Shown here: piece by piece, positions 1 to 10,003 of the stretch
Layout: each line of letters opens with the position of its first letter
Numbering within the stretch: position 1 is the stretch's first letter
Source: Acanthochromis polyacanthus
Taxonomy: Eukaryota; Chordata; Actinopteri; Pomacentridae
NCBI RefSeq assembly: GCF_021347895.1
Contig: NC_067120.1
Coordinates: 26,459,361-26,523,360, forward strand
DNA length: 64,000 nt
Direction of reading: 5' to 3'
Notes under the pieces: generated by a model
The model's database searches: none
Told to the model about the DNA's origin: nothing
Seen by the model: the letters and a program-made list of their open reading frames with translations, nothing else
Program-made: the position numbers and the translations under genes

Positions 1-1317
1 CAGATTTTCTGCACATCTGGCACCTGCATTTCTCATGAAGATAATGTGTTTTTCTTTACCCTCTTAAGCCCATATGGAGCCTAATATGGCTCTGCTGGCC
101 TACTGGACAATTTAATGCAAAAATATGGACAAAAATGCCACAATGTGCTTCAACTGTAACAAAATGTGCCCAGAAAATGACAGAACAAAGCCAAAATGTG
201 ACCTTAATACGAACCTGAAAAATACCAAAATGTGCTCTTGGTATGCCAGTATACACCTGAAAAAATGTGATCAGATTATAAAATAAATTACCCAAAAATA
301 TGCCACCTAGTGTTCCAAAAGACAGCCCTAAATATGCCATATCCAGAATATGCCCAAATGTAGCTTCATTTGCTGATCAGGTTTTAAGAGGGTAAAGTTT
401 GGTTCAGTGAGGAAAAAAATGTGCACAGTGACATGTAAACAGTAGCCAGGACAGTTCACCCTCGTGCTCATCTGGTCCTGGTCTCTAATAGTTCCATCGT
501 TTATAACCTCGTTTATTGAGAACCTCTGCCCTCTGATATTCCGTGTTGCGTTTGCAGACTGACATGTTGATTGTTTACTCTGTAGTAATTGGACATTCTT
601 GCTTATTAGTGTGTGCACGCTAAATTCGCATTCCAGTGTCTGCAACTCGACCACCGATTGAGACGTAGGAGGTGAAGTGAGCAATGCCACCGTGACGTCA
701 CCATCATACGCAGGCGGACTTTTCGCGACAGAAACTTTACCTGTGTTGACCATAGACTGTATTATATGGTGTTGACCGGCGTCATCAACTGAAAGTTTGA
801 TTTCAGACATGAAACGCTCAGCTGCACCCTCAACTGTTGTGGAAGATGTAGTTTATGCGGACACCACCACACACCTCGGCAGTAAGGGGGATGAAATGAT
901 GTTTCAGTAAAAGTACGGGTATCGCAACACCCACACCACCCATACAACAGAATTCCTAATGTTGTTTTCATTCCCTTATTTTTATCAGACAATAAAAAAC
1001 TGTGAACTACTGAGTGAAACATGGCCCATACCTGTTAAGCTGCCGCTAAGCTGATATCAGAGTTGTGTTTCATCTCGCAAGTTCCAGCCAACTCAGGGGA
1101 ATGCAAACTTGATTGGCTGGTAGCATCACATGGGGCGCTGCGCCAGCTCGAAGCATAGAAGCGCTATTTTATATATAATATGCCTTAATGTTGCCCAGAA
1201 AATACAATGACAACAGACATGCATGCGCATAACTTATAGCCCGTTTGCATTGACAGGGGGAGGATAAATATTTTTCCAGGACAAGTTAACGGTTTCCAGG
1301 ACATTTGACCTTTTTTT
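1..1317. other. No recognised gene; AT-rich leader region
   Basis: I recognise no gene here. Short open frames exist (for example 328-810 on the minus strand and a 31-codon plus-strand frame at 809-903 followed by GTAAAA), but none resembles a known family and none has a convincing partner exon. Around 1100-1180 there is a GATTGG (inverted CCAAT) and a TTTTATATATAAT stretch, which could be promoter-like or chance. The first 340 bases contain many short ATGTG/ATATGCC words without a clear period. Confidence 0.4.
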
Positions 1318-1406
1318 TTCTCATTTTCCATATGTTTTCCATGACTGGAAAAATGGTCAGTCATTTTCCAGGTTTTCCAGGATTTCCAGGATGCGTGGGA
1401 ACCCTG
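1318..1406 (-). repeat. Terminal part of a dispersed DNA repeat (CAGGGTTCCCACG end)
   Basis: Read on the minus strand the segment starts CAGGGTTCCCACGCATCC and continues with repeated TGGAAA/CCAGG words. A CAGGG start is typical of hAT-type MITE ends, and this end sequence is familiar from fish repeats. The opposite end and a target duplication were not found, so the element may be truncated. Confidence 0.4.
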
Positions 1407-2025
1407 AATAGAGTAGAATAGAATAGATCCCCAAAGGGAAATTCAATTGTTTGGTCTTATCTTTTTGCTTTTGAATTAAACAGTCTGATTGCTGATGGCA
1501 AGAAAGATTTCTTGAATCTTTCAGTCCTGCAGCGCAGGGATAGGAGCAGTCCACCGATGTTTTGTTGTTCACTGAGGCAAATGTGAAGTGGATGATCCAT
1601 GTTTGTCAGAATGGTCTCCACCTTTCTGAGTGTCTGTCTCTCCACCTCATCCTCCAATGTGTTCAATGTGATTCCAACTACAGAGCCAGCTTTTTTAATC
1701 AGTTTGTTCAGACGCCAACCCTGCGACAGACTGGTGACCTGGCCAGGGTGTCCCCTGCCTTCGCCCGAGTCAGCTGGGATAGGCTCCAGCACCCCCTGCG
1801 ACCCTAATGAGGATAAAGCGGTGTATAGAGAATGGATGGATGTTCAGACGCCTTCCATCCTTGTTCTTTATACTGCCTGCAGACTGCAGCATAAAACAGG
1901 ACACTTGCTACCACAGACTGATGAAACATTTGCAGCATCTTACTGCAGATGTCTATTGATCAAAGTCCTCTTAGGCAAAAAAGTCGGCTCTGGCCCTATT
2001 TGTAGATGAAGTCTGCATTTTTATG
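1407..2025 (-). pseudogene. 3' fragment of a CR1/L2/Rex1-group LINE reverse transcriptase
   Basis: Minus-strand translation gives the C-terminal part of a fish non-LTR reverse transcriptase. A SVVASVLFYA motif (about 1900-1950) is followed by LNKLIKKAGSVVG, then VERQTLRKVETILTNMDHPLH and a terminal SFLPSAIRLFN. This order is characteristic of the thumb/C-terminal region of CR1/L2/Rex1-type elements. The 3' end is a GGGGATCTATTCTATTCTA tail, i.e. short tandem repeats after TTTGGGGATC, the usual end for such elements. The copy is 5' truncated, lacks the catalytic RT core and is split by a SINE-like insertion, so it is dead. Confidence 0.75.
1717..1840 (+). mobile_element. L2-tail/SINE fragment with 12-bp target duplication
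   Basis: This is the common fish tail sequence (GACTGGTGACCTGGCCAGGG, then GCTGGGATAGGCTCCAGC, ending AATGGATGGATG) shared by L2-type LINEs and the SINEs they mobilise. It is flanked by TGTTCAGACGCC at 1705-1716 and 1841-1852, a perfect 12-bp target-site duplication. It therefore landed inside the older LINE fragment. The tRNA head is missing, so it is a 5'-truncated SINE or L2 copy. Confidence 0.85.
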
Positions 2026-2089
2026 AATGCCAATTATCTAATTATTAATAATAATTGGATAATAATTATCTAGTTAGCTAATTATCATT

Positions 2090-3220
2090 AAGAAGAGCTG
2101 GCTCTTTCAGCTCCCAAACGGTTCCTAATTTAGTATTGTTTGGAGCCTCATATTTTAGCCCAACCAGGCAAATATGAATGATTTGTGTTTTGATAAACTC
2201 TTTTGCATTCAGTGTTTGAGAATTCTTTTAATTGTCTCATTTTGTGCATTTGTTCTGTTACAAAAACAAGCATTTTTACTTTTAATATTTTAATAAAACT
2301 TTTTTCGCACAAAAAATAAATTAACAAAACACTGCACACAAAAACACAAAACAGAACCAGAACAGAAACAGAACCAAACTCTGTGTTCAAACAGTGCAAA
2401 TGTCTTCAGTGCAGGTTGGCAGTCAGAAAAATCAGATGCTTGAGCTTGGATGGACTGACGCCATTTCTTCTTTCATTAAGGATCTGTCCTGTTTTTGAGA
2501 AGATTCTCTCAGATGGAACAGAAGTTGGCACAACACACAGTTTCTCCTCCATCACCTTCACCAGGTGGGGGAGACTGAGCCCTTGGCCTGCCACCAGCTC
2601 AGTGAGTCATCTGCTGGTTGGATAAGGGGTTCCTCTAGATATGATCTGACCTCCGTTACAGCATCAGCTGTAGGATTTCTCCTTGCAGCATCTCCTCTAG
2701 CTCTTTCATCAAAGAGCCTCCACACAGCAGAAGTTTGTGACTCTTCTTCCACTTGATAATAATAATTTGTCTTTATTTGTCATAAACACATTACAGCACT
2801 GTGAAGTGTTGCTTTTCACTTATCCCAATCGGCATCAGAGCGCAGGGTCAGCCATAGTACAGCGCTCCTGGAGCAGGAAGGGTTAAGGGCCTTACTCAAG
2901 AGCCCATGTGGCTACATCGGGGTTTGAACCTCTGACATTCTGATCAGTAGTCCAGAGACTTAACTATTGCGCCACCACTGGTCCTCTAATGGTGGAGGTG
3001 TCTCTGAAGGGTCTCATCTACAGCTCTGTTGTCATTGAAGGCAAGCTTCTGTAATTTAGGATCCAGTAACCTGGTTTCTGTGAGGACAGTGTTAAACTCC
3101 TTTAAAAAAGTTGGGAGATGGTTCTCACTCGACGGGAGTATGCTCTCCAGATTCACTACAAAGCATCAGCTCTTAGAGCCGTGTCTTTTGTGCATTACAC
3201 ATCACTAGAGAATAGACCGT
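2090..3220 (-). pseudogene. Degraded hAT transposase (C-terminal half)
   Basis: Minus-strand frames give hAT motifs in order. LLDPKLQKLAFND (3000-3065) matches the LDPRFK/LAF motif. The RxYLEEP...DDSLSWW segment (2600-2680) is next. The hATC dimerisation region with VPTSVPSERIFSKTGQIL and RRNGVSPSKLKHL (2406-2594) closes it. Outer sequence has GAGCTGGCTCTTTCAGCTCC near 2094 and GGCTCTAAGAGC-like words (minus) near 3170-3215 ending CATCACTAG, resembling ends of a common fish hAT family. The frame is broken by a SINE at 2752-2985 and by substitutions, and the N-terminal BED finger and first catalytic Asp region are absent. A cut-and-paste transposase relic. Confidence 0.7.
2752..2985 (-). mobile_element. 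tRNA-derived SINE inserted in the hAT relic
   Basis: On the minus strand it begins TGGTGGCGCAATAGTTAAG (A-box-like) and has GGTTCAAACCCCG (B-box-like) about 50 bases on, so it has the two internal RNA polymerase III promoter elements of a tRNA-derived SINE. A body with CTCTTGAGTAAGGCCCTTAA follows, and it ends ACAAATAAAGACAAATTATT with an ATT-repeat tail. It separates two parts of the hAT frame. I could not define a clean target duplication. It is not a functional tRNA: the acceptor pairing and anticodon arm are not tRNA-like. Confidence 0.7.
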
Positions 3221-3249
3221 GGTCACATGCTGACCATGTTTGGTTCAAC

Positions 3250-3414
3250 ATACAGCTATGAGGCAACTTTCTCAAATATGAACATAATCAAAACCAAGTA
3301 TTGACCCAGACTCACCAATGAGCTCCAAATGTCTTTGAGAACAACCCTGACACCATTCAGACCACAATTCAGAATAGTGGCATGACAAGCTGCAGCTCAG
3401 TTCTCCCATTAAGC
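3250..3414 (+). pseudogene. C-terminal hAT fragment (GTF2IRD2/EPM2AIP1-like dimerisation domain)
   Basis: Plus-strand translation from 3250 reads TYSYEATFSNMNIIKTKY, a stop, then PRLTNELQMSLRTTLTPF and later QAAAQFSH. This is the hATC region of the Charlie-like transposases that also gave rise to vertebrate GTF2IRD2-type genes, where the family usually has SKYRxxLTDEHLQ. Two stops (TGA at about 3304 and 3388) and one codon loss show it is dead. It is a different hAT lineage and strand from the relic just to its left. Confidence 0.65.
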
Positions 3415-3723
3415 AGCAGAGATATAAGGGGAATGATAGAAGACAGGAAAAAATGTAGAAGCATTCAACTGTTTACATTTTTTTGAGATTTAGGTATTGT
3501 TAAAGATGTATATAAGTTGGTTCAGGTTGTTCAGGCATTTTTTCCCCAAGTTCTGCACTTCATTTTAAGATGTACAGTTATATCAAAAGTTACATATTAA
3601 TAAAAGTTGTCAAAATGTTTTTGAATCATACTGAATTTTTTTGATTTGACAGTCAGTTATAGACTACATGCAGACCCTAATAAAACTACTAGGTTAAGTC
3701 AACATATATTACACTAATTCAGG
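3415..3723. other. AT-rich spacer, nothing recognised
   Basis: No open frame, RNA gene or named repeat was identified between the hAT fragment and the palindromic MITE. Confidence 0.5.
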
Positions 3724-3731
3724 TTAGACAT

Positions 3732-4134
3732 TAGGGCTGCAGCTAACGAAGCCTCGAGTAATCGTCTCAGCACGATACGTCATCAAAAGCGGAAGTGAGC
3801 CCGCAATGCAACAAAAATCAGCGTCCGACCAGAGCGTGGAACACGGACGGACATCTGCGCTGCATCATGCATATATTATGTATGCACGATGGAGCGCGGA
3901 TGTCCGCGTTTAGATACAGCTGTATAGTAAACGCTGACATCCGCGTTTACGATAGATCGCGGACGTCCGTGCTGCATCGTGCATACATAATATATGCACG
4001 ATGCAGCGCCGATGTCCGTCCGTGTTCCACGCTCTGGTCGGACGCTGATTTTTGTTGCATTGCGCGTTCACTTCCGCTTTTGATGACGTGTCATGCTGAG
4101 ACGATTACTCGAGGCTTCGTTAGCTGCAGCCCTA
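3732..4134. mobile_element. Palindromic (foldback) hAT MITE, 403 bp, perfect 8-bp TSD
   Basis: The element starts TAGGGCTGCAGCTAACGA and ends with its reverse complement. The perfect 8-bp duplication TTAGACAT flanks it at 3724-3731 and 4135-4142, the hAT signature. Nearly the whole element is two long inverted arms: the CCTCGAGTAATCGTCTCAGC, AAAGCGGAAGTGA and GAGCGTGGAACACGGACGGA blocks all recur inverted on the right. The inner part contains a further imperfect palindrome (GCATATATTATG / CATACATAATATATG) and an ATACAGCTGTAT centre at 3914-3925. It encodes no protein of its own; the 133-codon frame across it is a by-product. Confidence 0.9.
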
Positions 4135-4142
4135 TTAGACAT

Positions 4143-4667
4143 TATGCTGTTCTAGACCTTTGCTTAAATATATTTTCTCTGACTGGACCTCTTTGAATTT
4201 TAGTTGAATATCTCTGGCTTAGAAGAAAAGGGACACGAGTCAACAACCTCTGATGATCCAATAACGATAAAGCAAAGTCAAATGACACTATTTCAGTGGT
4301 TTAACAAGCCTGCTGTCTGCTACTTGTCCTGTGAATACTGCCGCTTTGGGGAACACGACAGCTGGAGCTAACGTTAACGTTTCAGAAAGAGAGCCTGATG
4401 AGGAGGCCACATCAGCTCCACCTGATGGCAGGGAAGAGGAGCCTGCTGAGGTTCTCGCTCTCCCCGGCAAGTGGAATTCATGCTTGTTATAATAACAGTT
4501 ACTGCTATCATAACAGCAGGTGACTGGCACATTGAATTATATCTATAACTAGCTAGTTGGTGGTTTGGTAGAAATTAAGGAGCTGCTGCGAGTGTGCATG
4601 CGTGCGTATAGATGAGAACTTGACTTGGCTTCGGTTTACGAAGCTGGAAGGGGAAACATCAAAGTAT
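4143..4667. other. Spacer with an unassigned open stretch
   Basis: A plus-strand open stretch around 4270-4350 includes MTLFQWFNKPA, and the following 150 bases are acidic-coding (EREPDEEATSAP in another frame). This could be the ruined N-terminus of a zinc-finger/hAT-type protein, but I do not recognise it securely. Nothing else was found. Confidence 0.3.
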
Positions 4668-4837
4668 GGGAGACGCCAGCGTGTCGTCATTTGCTATGGT
4701 CACGTGGTACAAGACTGCTACTGGTTGGCAAGAACCGGCAGTAACATAACGGCTTGCTACGAGAACGGTATCGGGTTTGAAACAAATACGTAAAGTTATC
4801 GCTTTTCATGAATGAAATTGCACATGTATTTACCACA

Positions 4838-5017
4838 ATGGTAATAGCGTGTGTAGCTGTTGGTTGTACGAAGCATTTTGAGAAGGGATCAGGCTTGAAA
4901 TTTCACCAAATACCGATGTCAGGAGAGAGAAGATGGCGGTGGCTTCAGCCATCAACAGGAAAAATTGTACCCCAGTAAGCAGCAGAGATCGTGTTTGTGG
5001 CTCCCACTTTTCTTCAG
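4838..5017 (+). pseudogene. THAP zinc-finger first exon, frameshifted
   Basis: The ATG at 4838 sits in ACCACAATGG (good Kozak context) and opens MVIACVAVGC, giving the first two Cys of a C2CH THAP finger, then FEKGSGLKFHQIP and RRWRWLQ. About 4949 the frame must shift one base to continue as AINRKNCTP and RVCGSHFSSG, which supplies the CxxH-type second half. It stops at AG|GTAAAC (5017/5018), a plausible splice donor. THAP domains bind DNA, often transposon ends. Only one exon remains, and the frameshift means it cannot encode a whole finger as it stands. Confidence 0.7.
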
Positions 5018-5475
5018 GTAAACTATTCAACAGTTTAGCATGTTTAGTATGTCTAACTTTGAGCGTATTTACCAAAAGATATTGATTTAGTGTCGCATCC
5101 TTCGCATGAAGCAATCTCTACACTTTCGGTTTGGTTCAGTGTTGTCATGTGTTACCGATCGCTTTTTAGGCGATGAAAGTATACTAAAGTTGAATGAAGC
5201 ATATTCAATAACATCTCCTTAAGCCAGCAGCCTCCTATTTGTAACCACATTTGTTTCTGTATGCGTCCAGCGATCGTTTTTTTAGAATTGTCCTATTTTC
5301 GATCACCAATGCTGTGGGTCTGTTACTGTTACATAGAAGCCATACTGGAGACAAAAAATACAGCAACTTCTTGACGTTTCTTTGACATCTTGTTGAAGAT
5401 TAACAGAAGATGTGTTATTTTTAATTCATAATTATATATTTTTGGGTGGGTGAACTGCCCCGCGGTGTCAATCAA

Positions 5476-5709
5476 TTAAAAATAAATGTCGGTGAAGGAA
5501 ATGTCCGGCCACAATGAAGGATCGTCAACCCACCCAGTCTTCAAATTGTAGGGATCTGGCAAGGTTTCACTGTTTCCCTGATATCTCAGCTTACTCACGT
5601 ATATTTGTCGGGCCTCAGGTGATAAGGACTGAGCATAATCGGACAATTTCACGAAAGGATAGTTCGCATTGCTATCATCAGCCATTGTTCCTCTGGTTCC
5701 TCTTGCCAA
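5476..5709 (-). pseudogene. N-terminal exon of a YqaJ/SWIM-type fish protein family
   Basis: The minus-strand frame starts MARGTRGTMADD; the second Met at 5685 is the more likely start. It contains YPFVKLSDYAQSLSPEAR, then LPDPYNLKTGWVDDPSLWPD and FTDIYF, ending at TAA. Reading past that stop gives LIDTAGQFTHPK, the continuation expected in the family (DIYxYLIDTPG), so the TAA replaces one Tyr codon. I know this N-terminus from long uncharacterised fish proteins that also carry SWIM and YqaJ-like nuclease domains; those domains are not in this window. Start is 58-82 bp from the element end. Confidence 0.55.
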
Positions 5710-5767
5710 CCAGCGCCGTAATCACGTGACTTCGTGACGTCACTATTTGTAAACACTGGCGTCTCCC

Positions 5768-5860
5768 ATACCCACTAGAATAAACTAGACTACACCACTG
5801 ATTAACTCTGTCAGTAACTTAGTTTTAGCTTGAATATTGGTTCTATAGGATTTTTTTTAT
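5768..5860. other. Short spacer
   Basis: Ninety bases between the two-gene element and the LINE relic. A homopolymer TTTTTTTT with TTTATTTATTTATTTTG at the right side may be the LINE 3' tail. Confidence 0.4.
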
Positions 5861-6883
5861 TTATTTATTTTGAACATTTAATTTAATAACATTGAATAAA
5901 TGATTCACAAAAACAACTAAAATAGTCCATCATGTTTCTCATATAAGGAATATGAGAGGAAAACAAAACTTCAACATGTTCAAAAGGGAGTGTGAAGAAG
6001 TTAAAACTTATTTAATTTCATTTACCCATTTCAATCAGTTCCATGAAAAATATTCAATGAAGAACAAATTCAATACCAATAATTTTGCTTAGGCATAGGT
6101 ATTTATATTTAAACTGGTTGATGTTTGAACATTGTTTCAGTTCCATCTCAAGTATATTCCACAGCGTACCCCATTTATTGTAGGACTAAAACTTTTCATT
6201 GTTGTTCTATATTTTGGTACCCTAAAATTGTATTCTTCTCGTAATTTATAACTACCAACGTGTTCTTCAAATTTACCGTGTAATTGGCATGGTAACAATT
6301 TTTTCCCTTGCTTTGAATAAAAATTATGCAGTTTGAAATTCCTCAATGTCATAAGCTTTCATAATTTTTGATTTTTAAAATAATAAATTTGTGTGTTCAA
6401 GAAATTTAATCTTATGTATTAATCGGACAGCTCTTTTTAAAGTATGAATATTGGTTGTAATGTGCTTCTGTATGTACTGCCCCATACCATGGTGCAATAA
6501 TTTAACTAAGGTAAGATCAGAGAACAAAACGTCCGTGTTTTGCCTTCTACAACTGCTGGTGAAAGTGAAGGGGGTTAACCCCGAAGTGAATGACAGGAAC
6601 TTCAGCTCTGGAGAACTCACCCCCCCGTGCTTTCTGACCACGGTCGGGCAGCTGAATAGGAACGGTTAACACTCTCTATACCTACATCCTCTATCTGGAC
6701 AGTTTCTTGCACATCAGATTTACCATTACCACAGATTATAATTATTGTTTTTATTTAGATTTAATGATAACTTATTTTACTTGAACCACTTGTTGATATT
6801 TATTAATTCTGAAGTGACAGATTGTAACAAATGCTCTAAATTGTCCCCTGATGCAAATATATTTGTATCATAAGCAAATAAGT
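5860..6883 (-). pseudogene. Non-LTR retrotransposon RT fragment (3' half)
   Basis: On the minus strand the order is an RT catalytic motif (LFAYDTNIFASGDN, about 6840-6882, from FADDTN), then NKLSLNLNKN, then VQIEDVGIESVN near 6670. After that comes LILPxLNYCTMVWGSTY (6470-6510), RAVRLIHK, and finally KLREEYNFRVPKYRT and SFSPTINGV (6137-6250). This is the palm-to-C-terminus path of a fish LINE of the I/Jockey/L2 type. Between 6515 and 6665 about 150 bases do not fit the frame and look like an insertion or replacement. Many stops; dead. Its 5' part is cut off by the next LINE. Confidence 0.65.
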
Positions 6884-7186
6884 CCTTTATTTCTCCCCAT
6901 ACCAGGGGGAATTCACACCGTTACAGCAACAATAAACATAGAATCAAAACAAAACAATAACAAACTAAAAATTGCAGTACAATATTTACAATATGTACAG
7001 GGTTGAGAAGTGAGGATGAAACACTACAGTATTGACACACTGCAATACAATATAAAGTGGCTTGAAAAAATGAGTTTAAAAAGTGCAAAATATGTAGCAG
7101 TGCAAGAATGTCAGTGCAAATTATTATGGTTTGGGGTGATATGATATGAGTCCAGTTTATGTTAACATCAGCCAGTGATGCTAATG

Positions 7187-8500
7187 TTAAAGTCTAACAG
7201 CAGATGGGATGAATGACCTGCGATAGCGCTCCTTCTTGCAGGGTGGGTGCCTCAGTCTGATGCTGAAGGAGCTGCTTAGAGACCCCACAGTGTTATGCAG
7301 TGGGTGAGAGGGATTGTCCATGATGGATGTGAGCTTTGCCAACATCCTCCTCTCAGCCACCTCCTCTACGGAGTCCAGGGAACAGTCCAACCGGCCCTCC
7401 TGTCCAGTCTGTTCAGTCTCTTTCTGTCCCTTTTGGTGCTCCCCGCTCCCCAGCAGATCACTGCATAGAAGATAGCAGAAGCTACCACAGAGTCATAGAA
7501 TGTCCAGAGCAGAGTCCTACACACTCCAAAGGACCTCAGTCTCCTCGGCAGGTGGGGACGACTTTGGCCCTTCTTGTACAGGACCTCTGTGTTGTGTGAC
7601 CAGTCCAGTTTATTGCTGAGGTGAACACCCAAGTATTTGTAAGAGTCCACCATCTCAATGTCCAAACTCTGGATGTTCACCGGTGCAGATTGAGGTGTCC
7701 TCCTCCTGCGGAAGTCGATGATCATCTCCTTCATCTTACTGGCGTTGAGCTGCAGATGATTTCGCTTACACTAGTCAACAAAGTCAGAGATGACCGTCCT
7801 GTTCTCCCGCTCGTCCCTCTCAGATACACACCCGACAATAGCTGTATCATCTGAGAACTTCTGGAAGTGACAGCTCCCAGAGTTGCAATGGAAGTCCGAT
7901 GTGTACAGGGTGAAGAGAAAGGGGGAGAGCACTGTCCTCTGTCTGGCCCCCATGCTGCTGACTACCACATCAGACACACAGTCCCGAAGCCTCACATACC
8001 GTGGTCTGTTGGTGAGATAGTCGATGGGCCATGCAGCCAGGTGACAGTCTACTCCCGCTCCTTCAAGCTTCACCCTAAGCAGAGAAGGCTGGATTGTGTT
8101 GAAAGCAGTGGAGAAGTCAAAGAACATGACTCTCACAGTGCTGCCGGTGTTCTCCAGGTGAGTCAGTGATCTGTGCAGCAGGTAGACGACTGCATCATCC
8201 ACTTCAATGTTCGGTTGTTAGGCGAACTGCAGCGGATCCAGATGTGGGCTCACCTGGGGATGGAGGTTCTTGAGGACGATCTTCTCCATGGTCTTCATTA
8301 AATGAGAAGTGAGAGCCACTGTTAGGGTCCCTGGGGTTCCAGGTCTTTGAGACAGGAACCAGGCAGGAAGTCTTCCATAACACAGGAACCCTCTCCAGAC
8401 TCAGGCTCAGGTTAAAGCTGGTCTGCATAGTCTCTAAGGAGTCTGGAGCTGATTCCATCCAGACCTGCGGCCTTTCTGGTCTTGATCTTTTTAAGCTCAC
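7187..8500 (-). pseudogene. LINE reverse transcriptase, several frameshifts
   Basis: Pieces in order: SLSLERVPVLWKTSCLVPV (RT motif 1/2 region, 8204-8500). Then MFFDFSTAFNTIQP (motif A), LSPFLFTLYTSDF (motif B region) and FSDDTAIVG (motif C, YADD variant) in 7771-8202. Then YKYLGVHLSNKLDWS and SVVASAIFYAVICWG (7366-7734), and the C-terminal SIMDNPSHPLH and RYRRSFIPSAVRL ending 7187. The catalytic Asp pair of motif C is still visible as SDD. The order and wording match fish CR1/L2/Rex1 elements; inactive because split in at least four frames. Confidence 0.75.
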
Positions 8501-8518
8501 TCCTCACCTGATCACCTG

Positions 8519-9258
8519 TTATGGAAAGGCCGGGGGTGGTGGAGGAGGATGACTGGAGGAGGGGTGATGGTGGTGGTGGGGGGTGAGACGAGGAGAGGTG
8601 ATGGGGCTGTATGTGGAGTCCGGAGGTGTTGGAGGTTGGGGAGAGGGGGAAAGGTGGTGATGGTGGTGTTGGTGGTAGAGAGCTGAGGTGTGAAGAAGGA
8701 GCTGACTGGTCGGTGCTTTGATGAGAGGGGGGAGGAGTGGGAGCAGAGTCAAACCTGTTAAAAAACAGTTTCAGCTCACTGGCTCACTCCCGGTCTCCTG
8801 CTGCAACCAGAAATGGATCTCAGGTCTCTCTAGACCTCCCTTGTGTTATTTTCCTGCAGGTGAGATTCCATCTTGGTCCTGTAGCTGGCCTTGTCCACCT
8901 TGATCTTCTTTATCTCCTTCTGCACTCTCCTCAGCTCATCTTTGTCCCCAGATCCCCAAACCCTCCTCTTCTCCTTCAGCAGGGGCTTCAGTTCTGAGGT
9001 CACCCAGGGTTTATTGTTAGAGAAACACCGTACTTTCCTGGTCGGTACGGTGTTCTCTACACAGAAGTTGATGTAGTCCGTAACACAGTCTGTTATTGAA
9101 TCAATGTCCTCCCCATGTGGATCACACAGCACATCCCAGTTTGCGGTCTCAAAGCAGTCCTGCAGTGCCTCAGTGGCCTCATCATACCACTTCTTCACAT
9201 ACCTTATGGTGGAGGGTTGTTTCTTTACCATAGGAATGTAAATGGGCTGCAGTCTCAC
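8519..9258 (-). pseudogene. LINE linker: basic helical segment plus Pro/His-rich tract
   Basis: From 9258 the frame reads a segment with CFETANWDVLCDPHGEDI, TVPTRKVRCFSNNKPWV and a charged helical run LRRVQKEIKKIKVDK, the conserved link between endonuclease and RT in this LINE group. From 8752 to 8519 it becomes a low-complexity stretch rich in Pro, His, Ser and Thr (HHHHH and PPPPPP runs), directly before the GDQVRSELK-type RT start near 8500. Such linkers vary strongly between copies. Confidence 0.6.
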
Positions 9259-10003
9259 CAGGTTGTGATCTGAGCGGCCCAGTGGGGGGAGAAGCTGTAT
9301 GCATCTTTGATGTTTGCATACAGCAGCTCCAAGGTTTTACAGTCTCTCGTATGGCAGGTCACGTACTGAGTAAACGTGGGGAGAGTGGCAGAAAGTGATG
9401 TATGATTAAAGTCTCCTGAGATGATAAGAGACTGACGGTGAGATGTTTGCAGCTGGGACACTCCACTGTGGATGAGTTCACAGGCTGCAGCCGCTAATGT
9501 GCCCAGCTCTCATTCACATACATCGAGAGGCCCCCACCCTTTCTCTTGCCACTCTCCCTCACGTTCCGGTCCGCTCTGACGAGATGGAATCCATTCAGAT
9601 TTAATAGTGAGTCCGAAGTGAGTTTGTTCAGCCACGACTCTGTGAACATCATGAGGCTGCTCTCCTGATACTCCCACTGCAGCCTGGTCAGCGCCATCAG
9701 CTCTTCCATTTTGTTCAAGAGAGACCTCACATTCCCCATTATAACAGATGGAACGGACAGCTTGTAGCATTTCTTCTTCTCCCGACACTTCAGTCCTGCC
9801 CGACATCCTCTCCTCCTCCTGCGGAGCTCCGCTGTGATGTCCGGTCTCTCCCACGACGGCGGCCTGGCCTGGCTCAGCGCCAGCGGCTGTTCCCGACTGT
9901 TCCCAACAATGGAGCCGTGGCTGAACGGTTCACAAGATGAGAACTTAAAAATTTTTGAAATCAGTAGTAAACAAAGTAGGGGAAACGCAGTATGCACATC
10001 CAT
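9255..10003 (-). pseudogene. LINE endonuclease domain with internal deletion
   Basis: The probable start is the Met at 10003 (MDVHTAFPLLCLLLIS, a hydrophobic N-terminus). The APE-type endonuclease begins GNVRSLLNKMEELMAL, then FTESWL and GFHLVRADRN and ends its first piece at YVNESWAH (9494). The next piece starts AAACELIHSGVSQLQ and reads LIISGDFNHTSLS, holding the GDFN motif. The residues normally lying between NESW and AAACE are missing (roughly 60 residues by memory of relatives), so this copy lost part of the nuclease fold. Confidence 0.65.

Larger units (their letters stand above)
4668..5767. mobile_element. Two-gene DNA transposon remnant (IS4EU/ISL2EU-like?), internally deleted
   Basis: The ends are inverted: GGGAGACGCCAG at 4668 and CTGGCGTCTCCC ending 5767. 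Similarity continues inward, with TCACGTG and CTGGTTGGCAAGA on both sides. Both ends are bordered by AT, consistent with a 2-bp AT target duplication. Inside, a plus-strand THAP exon begins about 170 bp from the left end and a minus-strand exon of a YqaJ/SWIM-type fish protein family begins about 60 bp from the right end, so the two first exons point at each other. From memory, ISL2EU/IS4EU elements duplicate AT and carry such domains; that name is an inference. At 1.1 kb it lacks a transposase core and looks like an internal-deletion derivative. Confidence 0.55.

Noticed and set aside
328..810. 160-codon minus-strand frame with a CAG|GTAAAG donor-like site nearby
   Set aside because: No recognised domain, and no partner exon or promoter that can be tied to it.
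2752..2985. Genuine tRNA gene on the minus strand
   Set aside because: A and B boxes are present but cloverleaf pairing is not, and the body and ATT tail are those of a SINE.
3795..4196. 133-codon plus-strand frame across the palindromic MITE
   Set aside because: Lies entirely in inverted-repeat arms; non-autonomous element without coding function.
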